Positions 31,033 to 41,562 of a DNA stretch of 64,000 bases are shown here, one piece after another. Where the stretch lies: assembly GCA_012862575.1 (NCBI GenBank), contig BLSF01000018.1:129680-193679 (forward strand), written 5' to 3'. Made by a program: the position numbers and the translations under genes. The notes under the pieces were generated by a model. It made no database searches. It was not told the origin of the DNA and worked only from the letters and a program-made list of their open reading frames with translations. Positions within the stretch are counted from its first letter, which is position 1; the number at the start of each line of letters is the position of its first letter. This DNA is from Parietichytrium sp. I65-24A (taxonomy: Eukaryota; Sar; Bigyra; Thraustochytrida; Thraustochytriidae).

Positions 31033-32610
31033 ATGAGCCAGTTCCGCGGGAAGAACCCGCAGGTGCTGATGGCGAAGGCGTCCGAGTCGTCGTCGGAGGA
31101 GTCCGAGTCGGAGTCTGAGGAGGAGTCCGGTTCCGACGACGAGAACCAAGACGCCGCGGGTTCCGGCGACCTGCCACCACCAGGGCAGCGCGGCAAAGGC
31201 GCCAGCTTGCACGTCCAGTCGGGCGGCAAAGGCGCGTTCCGAGGCAAAGGTTTGCGCATTGAGCCCAAGGCCAGCAGCGACTCGGAGAGCGGTTCTGACA
31301 GCGGCGCTGATGGCAACAACGATCACGACGACCATGACGATGACGATGACGATGACGATGAAGAGGAGGAGGAGGAGAAGAACAAGCCCGAGGCAGCCAA
31401 CGGCAAGCACACGGCGAACGCCAAGGACCTGGGCGCTGACGACGACGATGACGACGACGATGACGAGGACGAGGAGGAGGATGTCGGCAGAAAGAGCGGC
31501 GGAAAGAGCCCGGCGCCGACGACAAAGCCCCTGAGCGAGCTGCAGCAGCGTAGACTGGAGAAGAAGCGCAGGGAGACGGAGGAGGCGCGGGCGAGGAACG
31601 AGGCGGAAAAGGAGCGGATGGAAGCGGAGCGGATGGAGAAGCTCAAGGAGGTGGCCCAAAAAAACAAACTGGAGCAGGAGCGCAAGCGCCAAGCCGAGGA
31701 GGCCTCGGTGTTTATTCGCGATCAGAATCGCCGAAAGGCGGACGACGGGACCGAGCGCAAGTCGAAACTCTCAGAAAGCGTCAAGAAGCGCGAAGAGACC
31801 AAGTCTGTGCCACCGGCGGCGTCTATTTCGGCAACCTCCGTTGGCGCAACAACGCGCGAACCTGAGAAAAAGGCCACCGAGAACATGAGCGCTATTGAGC
31901 GCCATGCACTTAAGATGGCTGCCAAAAATGCCAAAGCGCAAGGCGGGGCCGTCAAACCAGTTATACCGAATGCAGGCTCCAACTCGCCGGCGTTTATTGA
32001 GCCCAACGCCAACACCACCAGTTCAAGTCAAGCCCTTCCCGCTGCCGTTGTCAGCAATGCTTCGAAACCGAAAAGTGTTCCCACAACAGCCGCATCAAAG
32101 GCCATTACCACGCCAAGCAAATCCCCTGCCGCCTCTGTGAAAATAGATTCGGAAAGGGAGAGCCCTTCGGCACAAAACGGGAAGAAGCGCAAACGAAGGG
32201 ATAGCTCGTCCCAAAATGATCAAGACACGACGGATGGACGAGCTTCGAAGAAGACAATGGCAGACGACTCCGACTCCGGTACAACGAAACCCTCATATCA
32301 ATCCAGCAAAAGTGCCGTGGACGTAGAGACAGTACTCGCAGGAGTGATAAATACGGTTGTGAAAATATCAAAGGTTAAAGCTTGGGCACTAGACAAGAAA
32401 CAGAAGCGCCCGCAAGTTGTCCAAAAGCTTGGTTCTTATTTGGAGAGGCTGGGAGACTTTGTGGATGCAAATAGATCTCAACACCCACAAGTCACCTCAC
32501 AAAGTATGTGGGAATATTTAGCTGACAAATGCAATTACAGCCCTGGAGGCAAATCCATGGAGAAAATGTACAACATGCTGAAACGAGAAAAGGAGCAAAG
32601 CGGCTGCTGA
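31033..32610 (+). CDS. Acidic protein with C-terminal CHCT (CHD1 helical) domain
   Basis: A 525-aa single-exon protein, probably nuclear. Seen: residues about 15-160 are strongly acidic Ser/Asp/Glu runs; about 165-235 is a charged Glu/Arg/Lys helix; the middle is Ser/Ala/Pro-rich with a basic KKRKRR patch near 390 (likely nuclear signal); the last 100 residues (about 425-525) form a helical domain containing TVVKISKVKAWALDKKQKRP, YLERLGDFVDAN, MWEYLADKCNY and KMYNMLKREKE. That pattern resembles the CHCT domain at the C-terminus of CHD1 remodellers, which binds DNA and nucleosomes, but no chromodomain or helicase is present. The domain match is a judgement by eye. The ATG lies just after a TTCTTG repeat. 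Confidence 0.6.
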   Translation: MSQFRGKNPQVLMAKASESSSEESESESEEESGSDDENQDAAGSGDLPPPGQRGKGASLHVQSGGKGAFRGKGLRIEPKASSDSESGSDSGADGNNDHDDHDDDDDDDDEEEEEEKNKPEAANGKHTANAKDLGADDDDDDDDDEDEEEDVGRKSGGKSPAPTTKPLSELQQRRLEKKRRETEEARARNEAEKERMEAERMEKLKEVAQKNKLEQERKRQAEEASVFIRDQNRRKADDGTERKSKLSESVKKREETKSVPPAASISATSVGATTREPEKKATENMSAIERHALKMAAKNAKAQGGAVKPVIPNAGSNSPAFIEPNANTTSSSQALPAAVVSNASKPKSVPTTAASKAITTPSKSPAASVKIDSERESPSAQNGKKRKRRDSSSQNDQDTTDGRASKKTMADDSDSGTTKPSYQSSKSAVDVETVLAGVINTVVKISKVKAWALDKKQKRPQVVQKLGSYLERLGDFVDANRSQHPQVTSQSMWEYLADKCNYSPGGKSMEKMYNMLKREKEQSGC

Positions 32611-33028
32611 TGCGTTGGCCTCCATCATCTACCCGCATTTCAGAGTCAGGCTTGCATCATGCAAATTTATTATCTAACTCGCTCGTACATTTGCTACCAC
32701 CCCCCTCCCCCCAAATTTCTTTAAAAAATATAGCAAAGATGTTCTTAGCCGAGGCCACCGTGTACTTTGCTCCAAAAAGTGGACAGTTCTAGCCATCACT
32801 TTTTACTTTGACAGTGAAGCAATCGATTTGACAGTGAATGAAAAGGAAAAGCTTTAAGGAAAACTCCCAACACATTGTAGATATATAACATGGCGCATTT
32901 CAGAGCGACTGGCAAATATCCCTATCCTCTCTCCGCATTTCAGCCGTGATACTACCAGAATGTACCAAAATGTCGGTTGATGATATCCTCCCGCGCGGAA
33001 CATCCTACCAGAAACGATGCCGTCCGCA
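32611..33028. other. Convergent intergenic spacer
   Basis: A spacer between the CHCT and CRAL-TRIO gene stops. It has a C-run near 32699-32710. No gene is seen. Confidence 0.5.
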
Positions 33029-34767
33029 TCAAGAGTCGTTTTCCGCGAACACTGCATCGATTTGCTCCTCCGTCAACAACTCGAGTAATTTTTCTCTGGG
33101 AATTTTATTCGACACAATGATTTTTTCTCTCGTAGCTGGATCAAGCACGCGGCTTATGACCGACCACGCACCAGAGAAGAACCAGGGCCTAACCACAAGC
33201 AAATTATCACCCACAAGTTAAACCAACGAAGAACTAAATCTCCCAAAGCAAGCCGAGGGAAATCAACTTACGCATTGCATATGAAGCAGCCCCGAAGATT
33301 TTCTGGGTAATTGCCTTGCCCTACTTTTAGGACTCTGGTGAGCATGAGCACACCAGGCATGTACAACTGTGTCCGACCAATCCCACCTAAGTCGTGAATC
33401 TCCACGAAATTCTTCCATTCGTAGGGTTCGCGCTTTTTCGCAGGGGCAAGGTCTTGCTCTTCGCTATTCGAAGGGTTGATAGAGGTTTGGTAAACTTTGG
33501 AGTTGGACTTGTTTTGCAACTCTAACGTCTGCTCCATCCAGGTGATGTAAAAGTCCGTAAAGTCGTTCTCCGTAATTTCCTGCATCAGCTCCTTTGGACG
33601 AACATCCTTGAACCGAAAAAATTGGATCGGAGACCCGTCCGCAGTTGTAAAAGGCATGAACTTTCCCGCCCATAGGTGTCTTGCCCGTACAAAACATTCA
33701 AGGCGCTCTTTGCTGCGCTGGCAGTTCGGATCGTCTAGCTCTCGCTCTCTTCTAAATTTTGCGCACTCTCTAAACATCTTTTCAGCCGCAGGGAGCTTGC
33801 CTTGCCTTGCTCTGAGGAACCTTTCAAAGCAGCGTATGTCGCCCCCAAGTTTAAGAATCATTTCGGGTGTTGCCACATCGGAAACACGACTTCTGAGGTC
33901 ATCAACGAGATGATGATGCGGAGGCTGGCAGATACAGTCTGAGTGAGGCGGATGATCCAAATCTTGAAAAGACTTGGAAAGAATGCTGTCGAATGACTCA
34001 TGCGAGCTGTAACTGTCCGGGGTGAGCGTCGGCTCTGGCGTGGTCTCCATATCACCGTTGGACACACTCTCTCCGCTTGTCATCGTGAGCGTGGTGGTGG
34101 TAATCGTGGCGGCAGAGTCTACCGACTTACTTGTGCGCAGCGACCTCCTTCCAAGGAAGCGAAAGCTCCTGCTCGACCGCACGCGGTCTGGGCGGTCTGC
34201 TGCGCTTCGCACCGATTTTGAGTCCCCGTCGTCTATCCGCGACCCGCGTGAAAACACTCTCTTAATTAGACTCCGACGCTGGCTCCCCGAAAAGCTTTGG
34301 GTAGAATGAACAGAAGCAGCTCCATTGGTCTTGTTCTCCTCAAGCGTGGCGATACGCAACGTTTCGAGGGTCTTTCTTCTATTGGCCTCACGTAAAATCT
34401 CTTTGCGCTTCAGTGTAAGCTTTTCAATCTCTGCGGTGAGAGCATCGATAGAGTCGTTGAGTTTGACAGTATTTTCCTCCGCCGCTTTCACCGTGCGCGT
34501 TTGGCTCTGATGTAAGATAAAAACAGCAGTGCCAAGCGAGACCGAGACCATACTCACACTCAGCGCTGACAAGTGCTGCAGCGAGGCTGACCGGGCAATC
34601 CACGCCACCAGCACGGCGCTGAACAAGAACACATTCCATTTAAACGTCTCCAGAGCCTGCCGCACGCGATCCTGCTCTAGCTTGTTCAACTCGGCGATAT
34701 GCTTGGCCACGCGGAGCAGCCGTTCTCCAGTCTCACCCGTCTCACCCGACTCCACCTCGCCGACCAT
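33029..34767 (-). CDS. CRAL-TRIO (Sec14-like) protein with N-terminal membrane hairpin, two exons
   Basis: A predicted lipid-transfer protein. Exon 1 is 33272-34767 and exon 2 is 33029-33188; the 83-bp intron (GTAAGT donor, GGTTAG acceptor) is confirmed by domain continuity: NYPENLRGCFICNA joins PWFFSGAWSVISRVLDP, the standard CRAL-TRIO core. 551 aa from the first ATG at 34767. Seen: two hydrophobic segments at about 41-60 and 63-82 (WNVFLFSAVLVAWI, VSMVSVSLGTAVFIL), a short coiled coil, a Ser/Arg-rich disordered region, the CRAL-TRIO N-lobe (CFERFLRARQGKLPAAEKMF, about 310-345), and the lipid-binding domain to the end. The C-terminus (LLELLTEEQIDAVFAEND) matches the usual last helix. The membrane hairpin on a Sec14 protein is unusual. 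Exon 1 is open upstream of the ATG. Confidence 0.87.
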
Positions 34768-35027
34768 TCTCTCGCGCCCGCCCACCGCAACCGCGTTCGC
34801 GGCAAGACTTGACGAAGAGGTTGTTTGAGTCCCTGAGCTCGACAATACTAAAATACGCGCCAAGCTGGCCGGCTATTTGCACACAACACAATCTGCACAG
34901 CCTGCACAAGTGAATCTGGCACGCTATGCAGCTAGCTAGGCTGTCTACGAAGAGTCGCTGAATCCTCGCGCAGAGCCCTGCAACATCCTCCGCACAGCAC
35001 GCACAGCACGATACCGCCGCGCCAAAG

Positions 35028-35066
<39 letters not shown>

Positions 35067-36367
35067 TCCCTTCTCTCTTCTCTCTTCAGTGTTCAGGCAG
35101 CTGGGCCCGCTGTATGTCTCTGTATGTGCGCACGTATGTACGGCTAAATTGTAGGGCTGTATGGCGCGCACGAGAGCCTCGAGAGACCGCGGCAGCGCAA
35201 CCTGTGACTGTGTGACTGACAAAGAAAGTGTAAACAGAAAACAACAAACTCAACAAACAAACTAAACAAACCAAACAACAAACACAGCACAGCACAACCA
35301 GCACTTCTATCTGGATCTCTATAACTTGGACTACGCCTAGCAGTATTACCACGCCAAGCAAAGTGCTTAACTGTGCATGGTAACATCATGTAACGATGTT
35401 GGTGAGCTCCGGGTTGAAGTAGCGCGAGCCCTAAGAAGGCTAACGCACACATCTAGTGTCAAATTATTGGGTTTGTTTGTTGTGCAATGAATGAGGTGTT
35501 GGGCGAGCCTTCACACGTGCAGTGATGATCTCATGATCCCGTGATGTCGCCCCAGGTCTCTGAGAAGATGCTTTGGTTAATTTGGATGATTGGGATCTGC
35601 ATCTCATTCGCGACTTCCTCACTTGCTTGTCCTGCACGAACAGGGTTGTGCTCTCGTGTGCAGTGGATGCAGGGTTTCGGCATTCGTCAGACACGCTTTT
35701 CTTTCTGGGTTAATTAAGGTTGAAGAATGTCGATGAAAGGGGCTCCATTCTCACAGGAAACGCGAGAACCTGAACTTTCGTCGTTTAATCACTCGAAGTG
35801 ACTGCGAAGATGTTCCAAAGAAACGAGGGAAATGAGATACAGGAGTGAGAGAGGATATCGGTTCCCACTCCAGATCTCGGGGGGAGCCTTCAGATGGCAC
35901 ATTATAGAATTAGATTGAAGACTTCAAGAGCGCAACTAAAGAGAGAGAGCCCAAGAGCGTCAGTGTTGAAATGATTCGCGCGTCGGCATTAGCGCTAGGT
36001 GAAGGTTGAGTGGCAAACTATTCAAAGCCATTTTTAGCATGGTTGGGTGGGTGGCTTCTCCACATGTGCCAGTGTATTCCTCACGTCCCTTCGCGTCAAC
36101 AATAAAGGAAGCTACGGCCCACGTTCAAGACGGTCGTCGCACTGATTCTCTTCGCTAGATTGGTAGTCTGTGTTTATGTACCGGTACCTGCAAATGACAA
36201 ATAATCTCTTCGTGAAAGCCACCAAATTATTGACTTGCGGCTTCGGTCGTACACGAGTGACTTATCGAGAAAGGAGGAAAAAAGAGATGGAAGATTTTGA
36301 ACTTCCCTCATGCTGGGAAATATTATTGTAATGGGTTATGGGAAAAAAGGTTTGGTACGTAGCAAGT
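34768..36367. other. Intergenic with long CT repeat
   Basis: About 1.6 kb. It includes a (TC)n run at 35031-35063 and CAAACAAAC/CACAGCACA repeats near 35240-35300. Short minus-strand frames show nothing recognisable. Confidence 0.5.
35031..35063. repeat. (TC)n dinucleotide microsatellite
   Basis: About 16 uninterrupted TC units, about 270 bp upstream of the CRAL-TRIO ATG (read as GA on the gene's strand). Confidence 0.95.
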
Positions 36368-36943
36368 TTAAGAAGGAACTGTTTCTTTCACATCAACCGC
36401 ATAGCCGGCGTCCGGAGCCGCGGCGTTTGGAGGCATGTACGGAGGCTGCGAGTATGGGTCCCCGGCCTGAAAAGCTGGTGCACCAGCGTAGCCACCGTAT
36501 CCAGCAGTGCCATAGCTACCATCTAGGTTCGAAGCCGTTGAAGTGCTCTTCGCAGCGACCATGGACACGCAGCCAGTGATCCCCGCAAAGACAAAGCCGA
36601 CAATCGAAAAGATAAAGCCTCCTGCGTAGCACGTCGAGTAGTGCGAGCTTGAGCAGTCGCTACGCTGGCTGATGTACACCGTCCAGCTGATCAACAAGCA
36701 GAAGCACACGAGCATTTGCACAATGCCATTCGCCACCCACAGGCGCTCCTCGCCCTCCTTGCAGAAGGCCAGCGACGAGATCACCACAGACGCCAGCGCG
36801 AACAAAAACGCGATCACCAGGAACCCCCCCGAGGTCCCACCAGGGAAGAAGTTGAACCCGTACGCCTTGAGCCACGGAGCTGCGATGGCGATCAGCACGA
36901 GGCCGAACTCGACCAGCGAGAGCGCAAACGCCGTTTTGCGCAT
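36368..36943 (-). CDS. Four-TM (MARVEL-like) membrane protein with Gly/Tyr/Pro tail
   Basis: A 191-aa membrane protein, not assigned to a named family. The ATG at 36943 (MRKTAFALSL) is the first on this frame. Seen: four hydrophobic helices (about 4-25, 38-60, 69-92, 107-130: for example SLVEFGLVLIAIAAPWL and GGFIFSIVGFVFAGITG), a cysteine-bearing loop (SDCSSSHYSTCYAGG) between helices 3 and 4, and a tyrosine/glycine/proline-rich cytoplasmic tail (GYGGYAGAPAFQAGDPYSQP). Topology and tail resemble MARVEL, synaptogyrin and similar vesicle proteins, but detailed homology is not shown. A GTAAAA donor-like site upstream leaves room for a 5' exon. Confidence 0.7.
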   Translation of the reverse strand: MRKTAFALSLVEFGLVLIAIAAPWLKAYGFNFFPGGTSGGFLVIAFLFALASVVISSLAFCKEGEERLWVANGIVQMLVCFCLLISWTVYISQRSDCSSSHYSTCYAGGFIFSIVGFVFAGITGCVSMVAAKSTSTASNLDGSYGTAGYGGYAGAPAFQAGDPYSQPPYMPPNAAAPDAGYAVDVKETVPS

Positions 36944-37952
36944 CTTTGCTTCCTCGAATGAAGAATGAGCCGAAGACAAGTTTTACCTGGCGAAACGAAT
37001 TCGAAGACCTCGCTCAGACCTCTTTCTTTGGCGCGCCCGTCCCGTGAGCATCCGTGAGCGCCTCTTTCAACGATGCTTCGCGTCCCACTTTGTCCTTCAT
37101 TCTAATTAGAAACTCTATTCGTTCATTCATTCATTCAGAACATCAATCAGATAAATCAGATCAATCATCAATCAGATCAACTAACTGACTAAGAGCAACA
37201 TACCCTCCAAGCTTACCCCTCTTGTAAAAGTCAGCTACCCCCACTTATTGCCTACCATCTTAGCTAGGAGTGCAACCAACCGCCTCTTTGCTTACGGGGT
37301 TGGTGTTACGCCACTTGTATTGGATGCGGTAGTCCTCAAAGAAGTGAAGAGATACCTTGCTAGCCAAGTGAATAATCGCGGCTAATGCAGTTTTAGCAGG
37401 TAGCAGTAACGGTATGGTAAGGGGTTGTTAACCAGCAATCTGGAAAACGATCTAACGCACGCCATGATACATTGACTTAGCGAGTCAACTTGAGCTGGAT
37501 GAAGCTTTGGATGTTTTGCCAATGGGTCACGTGAAAGCAATAGTTAGCTTTTCAAAATTGAACTAACAAACAAAACAAAATTATGATGGAAAAAAAATCG
37601 AAAAAATGAGCGCAAGTCCGACTTCAACTTCGACTCTTCCATCCAACGTGTGGCCAGAAAAGCGAAAATATCAAGAGAAACAGAACATTTTTGTGAATTG
37701 AGTTGCTCAGTTGAGCAATCATTTCTCCATTTTGAACACGACTCAAATCTCGGCGCCAACGTGAACGTGCATGGGCCATCATGGGCCCATAGGAATCATT
37801 TGGTGGCTTCAAAATGAATCAGAGGTATGGAGTTTCCTGCTATTCCAATATCGTATTACGGTGTCAAAAGTCGGTCGAAAGTCAGTCACAGAGAACGAGA
37901 AAGGTCAACAATTATTTTTCTTGGCACAAAGATCTGCATCAAGTGCACATAC
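36944..37952. other. Intergenic / 3' end of the LRR gene
   Basis: About 1 kb. It contains ATTC and ATCAATCAGAT repeats (37118-37190). The stop of the LRR gene must lie near 37840-37905: either a short spliced last exon after GGAATAG or a read-through into about 17 further codons. Which one cannot be decided from sequence alone. Confidence 0.4.
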
Positions 37953-40900
37953 TCTTCTCGATGCCAGCGCTCTGTTCTTCTCCAATGCGCGAGAGATCTC
38001 CATTTCTTCTTCAAAGCTGACTTTTGACCAATCAAGACTTTTCAATCAAACAAAAGGATATGAACATCATCCACAAAAAGAAATTTAGTGAGGCATATTT
38101 CTCTTTCCGCCAAAAAATGTCAAAGTCACACGTACACCAAATAGGTCAGCGCAGTGTTCTGCTCCAGCGCACGACTGATCGCGGATGCTCCTTCACCGTC
38201 AATTTTATTCCGCAACAGACTATTCCATTACAAAAAGACATGAAATTGTGAGTCACCGAGTCGGAAAAAGTTTGGCACGTTGCAAAACCTTTTCTCCAAA
38301 CCAATCTCAAAGTCACACATACGCCAACGTGGCCAGCACTGTGTTCTTCTCCAACGCGCGACAGATTGCTGATGCTCCTTCAATTTCAATCTTATTCCAT
38401 GAGAGACTATTCAATCAATCAAAAAGGACCTCAAATCGTCAGCCACAAACGACAAGGAAAGTCACTAAACTCCTTCGCCAAACTGGTTTTAGCGTCTCAC
38501 GTACCCCAACGTTGTCAGCGCAGTGTTCTTCTCCAGCGCGCGACCGATCGCTGTTGCTCCTTCGTCGCCAATCTCGTTGCTGCTAAGACTATTTCGTTAC
38601 AAAAAAACACGAGATCGTCAGCGAAGAAAAGACGAGAAATTGTAGCAAGCTACTAAATTCCTTTGCCAAACTAGTTCAAACGTCGCACATACTTCAAATG
38701 AGACAGCGCAGTATTCGTTTCCAGTGCGTCACCGATCGCTGATGTTCCGTCATCGCCGATTTTATTCCGCCAAAGACTATTTAATTACATAAGGACATGA
38801 AATCGTCAGCTACAAAAGACGAGAGACAAGACTTCCTCCGCCAAACCGGTTTCAACGTCAAACATACTGCAAACTAGTTAGCCCAGTATTTGTTTCCAGC
38901 GCGTGACCGATCACTAACGCTCCTTCATCGCCAATATTATTCCGCGAAAGACTATTTAATTAGAAAAGGTCATGAAATCGTCAGCCACAAAAGACAAGAG
39001 GACCTAGCAAGGCACCAAACCCCTTCGCCAAATCGGTTTTAACGTCACACGTACTGCAACGTAGTTAGCGCAGTGTTCTTTTCCAACGCGCGACCGATTG
39101 CTGATGCTCCTTTATCGCCAATTTCATTTCCGTAAAGACTACTCAATCAATCAAAGTGGACGTGGGATTATCAGCCACAAAAGACGAGAAAGTTTAGCAA
39201 GTTACAAAACGTTTTCACCAAACTAGTGTCCAAGCCACACATACTACAACTCAGTCAGCGCAGTGGTCTTTTCTAACGCGCGGCCGATCGCCGATGCTTC
39301 TCCATCGCCAATTTTGTTCTCAGAAAGACTATTTTATGAAAAGGACACGAATCGTCAGCCGCCAAGGGCGAGAAAGTTTTGCAAAGCACGAAACCGTATT
39401 CAATAGAACAGCATCAAAGTCAGACGTACTCCAATGAAGTCAACGTAGTGTTCATTTTCAGCGCGCGACCGATCGCTGATGATCCTTCATCGCCAATTTC
39501 ATTCTTATTGAGACTATTCAATCAATCCAAGGACGAGATATAGCCACCCACAATGAGCGAGAATTTTAGCAAGGGACACATTGCTTGGGCCAAAGTGGTT
39601 TAAACGTCCACGTACTTCAAGTCAGTCAGTGCAGAGTTCTTCTCCAACGCGCGACCGATCGCTGATGCTCCTTCAGCGCCAATCTCGTTATTATAAAGAC
39701 TAGTTCATTACAAAAAGACATAAATTCGTCAGCCACGAAGTTCGAAGATACTAATTCTTTTGTACCAAACCGGTGTCAAAGTCACACGTACTTCAGTGTA
39801 GTCAGCGCAGTGTTCTTCTCCAACGCGCGACCGATCGCTGATGCTCCTTTATCGCCAATTTCACTGGATTCAAGACCTAATTTNNNNNNNNNNNNNNNNN
39901 NNNNNNNNNNNNNNNNNNNNNNNNNNNNNNNNNNNNNNNNNNNNNNNNNNNNNNNNNNNNNNNNNNNNNNNNNNNNNNNNNNNNNNNNNNNNNNNNNNNN
40001 NNNNNNNNNNNNNNNNNNNNNCAAAAAGACATGAGATCGTCAGCCACTGAGATCGAGAAAGATCAGGAAGGTACTCATGGTTCCGCCGAACTGGTTTAAA
40101 CGTCACACATACTATAATGTCGCCAGGGTAGTGTTCGTCTCCAAGGCGCGACCGATTGCTGACCCTCCTTCAGAGTCGATCTCATTCCAAGAAAGACTAT
40201 TCAATTATTTAAAAAGGACATCGAATCGTTAGCCACAGAAGACAAGAAAATTTAGCCGGGTACCAACCTCTTTCCCGAAACCAGTGTTAAAGCGGCACGT
40301 ACTCCAATAAAGTCAGCGCATCGCTCTTCTCCATCGCGCGACCGATCGCTGATGCTCCTTCTGCACCAACTTCATTGAATCGAAGACTGGTTTTCAATCG
40401 AAAAGACATGGTATCGTCAGCCGCCAAGCCCTTGCAAGTATCAAGGTACACCAAATCTGTGTCAAAGTTTCACATACTCTAACGTCGCCAGGACAGCGTT
40501 CTTCTCCAACGCACGACCAACCGCTGATGCTCCTTCATCGTCAATGTCATTGGATCGAAGACTATTTAATTATGTGATGACAAAAAGACATGAAGTCGTC
40601 AGCCTCAAAGAACGAGAAAGTGTAGCAAAGCACTACGCTGATTCGCAAACAGTGTCAAAGTCACACGTACTCCAGCGTAGTCAGCGCAGTGTTCTTCTCC
40701 AACGCAAGACCGATCGCCGAGGCTCCTTCATCGCCAATTGCGTTCTTCCTGAGGCTATTCAATCAATTGAAGGACATGAAATCGTGAGATACAAAAGACA
40801 GGAAAACTTAACAAGGTACCAAAGTCTTTTTCCAAACCAGTGTTAAAGTCACACGTACTTCAACGTAGTCAGGGCAGTATTCTTCGCCAGCGCGCGACCG

Positions 40901-41106
40901 ATCGCTGTTGCTCCTTCGGCTCCAATTCCATTCTCACCAAAACTATTTAATCAAATAAAGGATACGAGTTCGTAAGCCACAAAAGACGAGAAGGACTAAG
41001 TCAGTGTCCAATTCACACGTACTCCAACATAGTCAGCGCAGTGTTCTTCTCCAACGCAAGACCGATCACTGGTGCTCCTCCAGCGCCAAATTCATTCGAA
41101 GAAAGC
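37953..41106 (-). repeat. Tandem array of about 185-bp exon-plus-intron units
   Basis: Seventeen units recur with spacing of 164-193 bp, except across the assembly gap (321 bp). Both parts repeat: the exon (GCGCGACCGATCGCTGATG on the plus strand) and the intron (plus-strand words such as ATCGTCAGCCAC, AAAGACGAGAAAG and AAAGTCACACGTAC). Confidence 0.92.
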
Positions 41107-41562
41107 CTATTTTATAGAGTAGGACAAGAAAAATTGTCAACCAGCCTCAAACCATGGACTAGGTCAGTAAATGTAGCGACGGTTTTCGCGAAACCTCGTT
41201 GTCCAAGTCCACAAAGTGAATGAATGTGAAGGTTTTACAGGAATCCCAAGTGTTGGACCAGGTCAATTGCTTAGCACAAGCACGACTTACCTCAAGCATC
41301 TGAGCGTTTTGTTTCCGTTGAGCGCTTCGGCAATCTTCGTCGCTCCATTTTGCCCAATGTGCATATGGGCGAGACTGTGCGTGAAAGGAAGAGAGTTAAC
41401 AGAATTCACAAAACTTGCTGCGTTGGGTCTTTCACTCAGCGATAGAATGACTCACCTCACTGCCACTTCCCGGTCGAAGGACTTCAGTCCTTCCCCCATC
41501 GAATCCGCACACAGAAACCTCTCCTTAACGCCACAAAAATCCTGTTCTTCGAACCGGCCCAT
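37953..41562 (-). CDS. LRR protein gene with one 84-bp exon per leucine-rich repeat
   Basis: An RNI/NLRC3-type leucine-rich-repeat protein of unknown partner. Exon 1 (41456-41562) encodes MGRFEEQDFCGVKERF to the start of repeat 1. Then come 18 visible LRR exons whose low ends are 41291, 41023, 40859, 40671, 40478, 40303, 40113, 39792, 39616, 39430, 39245, 39055, 38868, 38693, 38505, 38323, 38136 and 37953. Every one is exactly 84 bp except the last (85). All internal exons are bounded by phase-2 introns, with GTACGT or GTATGT donors in most and TAG-type acceptors. Each encodes a 28-residue repeat near LxxNEIGDEG-ASAIGRALEKN-TALTxL, and all 18 translate without a stop. Introns are mostly 80-109 bp and are themselves similar to each other. 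No NACHT, TIR, signal peptide or membrane segment is seen. A 138-base gap interrupts the array and may hide another repeat. The terminal exon is uncertain. Confidence 0.85.
39884..40021. other. Assembly gap (138 N)
   Basis: A run of 138 undetermined bases inside the LRR array. The surrounding intron would be 237 bp against a typical 100, so a repeat unit may be missing or collapsed. The acceptor next to the gap (CCTAATTT on plus) departs from the usual CTATT form, suggesting poor sequence at the edge. Confidence 0.95.

Noticed and set aside
30576-31692. Several overlapping long frames on both strands, up to 330 codons
   Set aside because: They arise from TTCTTG and GAC/GAG repeats (poly Leu-Val, Arg-Thr, Lys-Asn) and overlap the CHCT gene.
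37953-41106. Regular repeats with constant spacing, CRISPR-like at first sight
   Set aside because: Units are 84-bp coding exons with splice sites and diverged homologous introns, not short identical repeats with unique spacers, and the genome is eukaryotic.
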